A stretch of 42,706 bases of DNA, taken from the NCBI GenBank assembly GCA_964611385.1, contig CAZSXS010000025.1, positions 1 to 42,706 of the forward strand. The letters are read 5' to 3'. Positions 40,837 to 42,706 of this stretch are shown here, piece after piece. The position numbers and the translations under genes were made by a program. The stretch's first letter is position 1. Each line of letters starts with the position of its first letter. The notes under the pieces are model-generated. The model was not told the DNA's origin and did no database searches. It saw only the letters and a program-made list of their open reading frames with translations. This DNA is from CAZSXS01 sp964611385. GTDB lineage: Bacteria > Bacillota > Clostridia > Lachnospirales > CAYPQA01.

Positions 40837-41750
40837 ATGCTGCTTATGGTGCTGATTTTAAAGAAAGGCTATTGGCTCGCTCAGAAGTGCGAAAGGCTTT
40901 TGGATATTTATTGGGTACTTCTCTGCTTGTGAATGAAGCAAACATCTTTTTTGCTATAGTAGAGGATACATCCCAACTTGAGGGTGCGATGCTGATAAAT
41001 GGACGGTATCCAAGGCATGACAATGAAATCGCACTAGGAGCTTTGGCAATGGAGACCTTTGGGATACGCATTGATGACGTAGTAACAATCGGAAAAGCTT
41101 CTACGAAAAAGGAATTTTTGGTAACAGGTGCAATTCAAATGGCCATTGGGCTTCCCTATGTCGGGATGATCACGGATGATGGTCTTCTAGGGTTACAGCC
41201 AGATTTTGCTTTCAGACATTTTAAAGTTTATTTGAATGACGGAGTGGATGCAAAAGCCTTTGTGGAAGGCGTAAGGAAACAAGAAGGTGAACGAATTGAA
41301 GCATCAAATGCAGTTCAGGACTTCGATCTTGGAACCACCGGCGATGTTTTCGCCGCATTAGCTGTCCTTATCGTGTCAGCTACTGTAATTGTGGTCATAT
41401 TGGTACTTTATATGGTCATCAAGTCCACGATTGTACGCCGCAAACGTGAATTGGGTATTGAAAAAGCGATTGGCTTCACAACCTTTCAACTAATGAATCA
41501 CATAGCGCTCGCTTTAATCCCTGTCGTAGTTGTAGGTGTGATAATAGGGGCGATTGGAGGCTACTTCAGCTTTAATCCTATATTTATTGTTTTTGCCCGC
41601 AGTCAGGGTATTGTGCAAGTGAAGCTGCCAATACCTCTTGATTGGACGGTTATTGTTTGTGTTGTTTTGATCGTAGTATCTTATGTGGTGTCTATGTTGA
41701 TCGCATGGAGAATACGTAAAATTTCAGCTTATTCGCTTGTTCGTGAGTGA
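40782..41750 (+). CDS. FtsX-like ABC transporter permease, 5'-truncated
   Basis: The open frame gives 322 aa, but the first 18 or so residues are the repressor fragment read in another frame; permease sequence begins near 40837. What remains is part of the outside MacB-like domain (LEGAMLINGRYPRHDNEIALGALAMETFGI), then three membrane spans with the FtsX signature VRRKRELGIEKAIGFTTFQLM between the first two, ending SAYSLVRE. The N-terminal membrane span and the partner ATPase are missing, so it is probably a non-functional remnant. A strong terminator follows. Confidence 0.8.
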   Translation: MSNMGAGACKFYRVSQALDAAYGADFKERLLARSEVRKAFGYLLGTSLLVNEANIFFAIVEDTSQLEGAMLINGRYPRHDNEIALGALAMETFGIRIDDVVTIGKASTKKEFLVTGAIQMAIGLPYVGMITDDGLLGLQPDFAFRHFKVYLNDGVDAKAFVEGVRKQEGERIEASNAVQDFDLGTTGDVFAALAVLIVSATVIVVILVLYMVIKSTIVRRKRELGIEKAIGFTTFQLMNHIALALIPVVVVGVIIGAIGGYFSFNPIFIVFARSQGIVQVKLPIPLDWTVIVCVVLIVVSYVVSMLIAWRIRKISAYSLVRE

Positions 41751-41751
41751 T

Positions 41752-41786
41752 ACTCAGGCTCTTAAGCATTTACCAAGCCACCACAA
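41752..41786 (+). repeat. Single-end relative of the ACTCAG element
   Basis: TACTCAGGCTCTTAAGCATTTACCAAGC resembles the left end of the element at 7346-7442 (ACTCAGTCTTTTAAACATTTACCAAGC there). It begins right after the permease stop. The right end is not visible. Confidence 0.5.
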
Positions 41787-41799
41787 TTCAAACACACTA

Positions 41800-41847
41800 T
41801 ACAAAAAAGACAAGGCAGCTTTAAGTATGACCTTGTCTTTTTTTGTA
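41800..41847 (+). terminator. Intrinsic terminator behind the permease fragment
   Basis: 16-bp stem: TACAAAAAAGACAAGG (41800-41815) against CCTTGTCTTTTTTTGTA (41831-41847, one extra T), with the T-rich run built into the 3' arm. Confidence 0.88.
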
Positions 41848-41922
41848 CAAACACCTTGACAACGCTCCTTCGAGTAGGCAAGATAAGCGAAGGAGTTTAT
41901 TCAATTTTTAAGGGAGGGGTCC

Positions 41923-42432
41923 ATGGCATTAATTCACTTAATCCAAGAGAAAGCTGATGCTTTAAAGGTCGCTTTATGGAAACGCATGAAATGGAAAAGC
42001 CTGCGTGGAATGGTTACAAAGGCCGCCAATAAAAAATTTCTAGTGGCCACGCAAGGAATAATCGTAAATGACGAAAAGGAAATCTTACTACTCAAGCATA
42101 CGTACAGAAAGCTGCCTTGGGGTGTTCCGGGTGGCTGGCTGGTTTATGAGGCACCAGATGTCGGCCTAATGAGAGAGATAGCAGAAGAAACCGGCTTTGA
42201 GGTTGAGATCCAAAAGCTGTTGCAGGTAGAATATTGCAAGAGTATTTACAAAGTGAATGCCATCGAAATTTGGTTTTTGGGTCGCTATATCAAAGGGGCT
42301 TTCGTGCCCAGTGCTGAAGTTTCTGATTATGGCTTTTTTTCTATAGACTCCTTGCCGGATCCTATGCCCCAAAACCAAAAGCACTCAATCAAAAAATACT
42401 GGGAGACTGTTTTTTCAAGTGAGGCTGATTGA
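41923..42432 (+). CDS. Nudix hydrolase
   Basis: 169 aa. The Nudix box is complete: GGWLVYEAPDVGLMREIAEETGF fits G-x5-E-x7-R-E-U-x-E-E-x-G-U near residues 69-91 (shown here as GWLVYE, then REIAEETGF). The N-terminal LVATQGIIVNDEKEILLLKH is the usual first strand. It would hydrolyse a nucleoside diphosphate linked to another group; the substrate is not readable. GGGAGGGG lies before the ATG. It has its own terminator behind it, so it is probably monocistronic. Confidence 0.9.
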   Translation: MALIHLIQEKADALKVALWKRMKWKSLRGMVTKAANKKFLVATQGIIVNDEKEILLLKHTYRKLPWGVPGGWLVYEAPDVGLMREIAEETGFEVEIQKLLQVEYCKSIYKVNAIEIWFLGRYIKGAFVPSAEVSDYGFFSIDSLPDPMPQNQKHSIKKYWETVFSSEAD

Positions 42433-42467
42433 GCTGGTATACTCAATAAACGAATTGATTGCTAAAC

Positions 42468-42506
42468 AAAAAACGCTCAACAGGAAAAATGGCTGAGCGT
42501 TTTTTA
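42468..42506 (+). terminator. Intrinsic terminator behind the Nudix gene
   Basis: AAAAAACGCTCA pairs with TGAGCGTTTTTT across a 13-nt loop, followed by ATTTT. Confidence 0.9.
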
Positions 42507-42669
42507 TTTTAAAGATTTGAGGGGTCACCAGAGCCTACGAGAAAATATGCGGCCTGGCTACAGCAAAACGAAAGGGCCTGGTGTAAGTCTATGGAGCCGC
42601 CTAGAATCAGGCTTTGAGAGGCCTCAAAAGAAGCTTGCAAAAAAAATGAAAAATTTTTCAAAAAACCTG

Positions 42670-42698
42670 TTGACAGATTTGAATTCGTGTGGTAGAAT
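42670..42698 (+). promoter_or_regulatory. Very strong sigma-A promoter at the window edge
   Basis: TTGACA (42670-42675), 17-bp spacer, TAGAAT (42693-42698), with an A/T-rich UP-like stretch directly upstream (AAAAATGAAAAATTTTTC). This quality and the UP element are typical of rRNA or tRNA operons. The transcribed gene lies outside the window. Confidence 0.85.
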
Positions 42699-42706
42699 CT
42701 CTTTCG

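Noticed and set aside
42510..42640. tRNA-like stretch behind the Nudix terminator
   Set aside because: Some short GC-rich pairs, but no T-loop (GGTTCRA) or acceptor-stem arrangement was found.

Overview
The window comes from a spore-forming, low-to-moderate GC Firmicute, most likely of class Clostridia. The evidence is Bacillota-type Shine-Dalgarno sites (AGGAGG), sigma-A promoters, SpoIVB peptidase, the glmU-prs-pth-mfd chromosomal order and clostridial-type proteins. No genus can be named from the sequence alone. No tRNA, rRNA, CRISPR array, integrase or transposase gene is visible.

Layout. (1) 20-4682, minus strand: a hexuronate operon uxaB-uxaA-uxaC with its own promoter and a LacI/CcpA-type palindrome at the uxaC start. 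(2) 4853-7213 and 14115-19759, plus strand: a housekeeping backbone (glmU, prs, pth, mfd, a SurA-N-like membrane protein, tsaE), followed by spoIVB on the minus strand. (3) 7214-14100: an accessory island that splits the usual prs-pth neighbourhood. It holds small genes (three GNATs, an iron-sulfur protein, a methyltransferase, an HD protein, a DUF5694 protein, a tautomerase remnant). Three of them sit behind copies of the same leader and before copies of the same trailer, and the trailers run into 3' fragments of prs. It looks like a tandemly duplicated unit with exchanged cargo, decayed by internal deletions and by small mobile elements. (4) 21449-37652, minus strand: a tightly packed eight-gene operon from one sigma-A promoter. 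It encodes a secreted vWA protein, a giant tubulin-like GTPase, a large protein of unknown family, a membrane vWA protein, a small beta-rich protein, a zinc-ribbon P-loop GTPase, and two GAP1-like proteins, the last one membrane-anchored with an outside Ig-like tail. (5) 37820-42706: an APH-like kinase and a secreted SLH-like protein (minus), a blaI/ftsX deletion junction, a Nudix hydrolase, and a very strong promoter at the right edge.

The eight-gene operon is the best candidate for an undescribed system. Predicted topology puts both vWA domains and the Ig-like tail outside the membrane, and the tubulin-like protein, GTPase and GAP1-like domains inside. Infer a trans-envelope sensing machine coupling outside ligands to a cytoplasmic nucleotide-driven polymer and switch. 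Related gene sets (tubulin-like, vWA, TRAFAC GTPase, GAP1) are, from memory, known computationally in Streptomyces and other bacteria as predicted conflict or signalling systems, with no established function. The clostridial version here has extra membrane and extracellular parts.

Two families of non-coding elements recur: a long hairpin with conserved loop AAACGGC, and a short element with ACTCAG-type ends. A separate 145-bp MITE with perfect 17-bp ends and a 10-bp target duplication lies in the accessory island.
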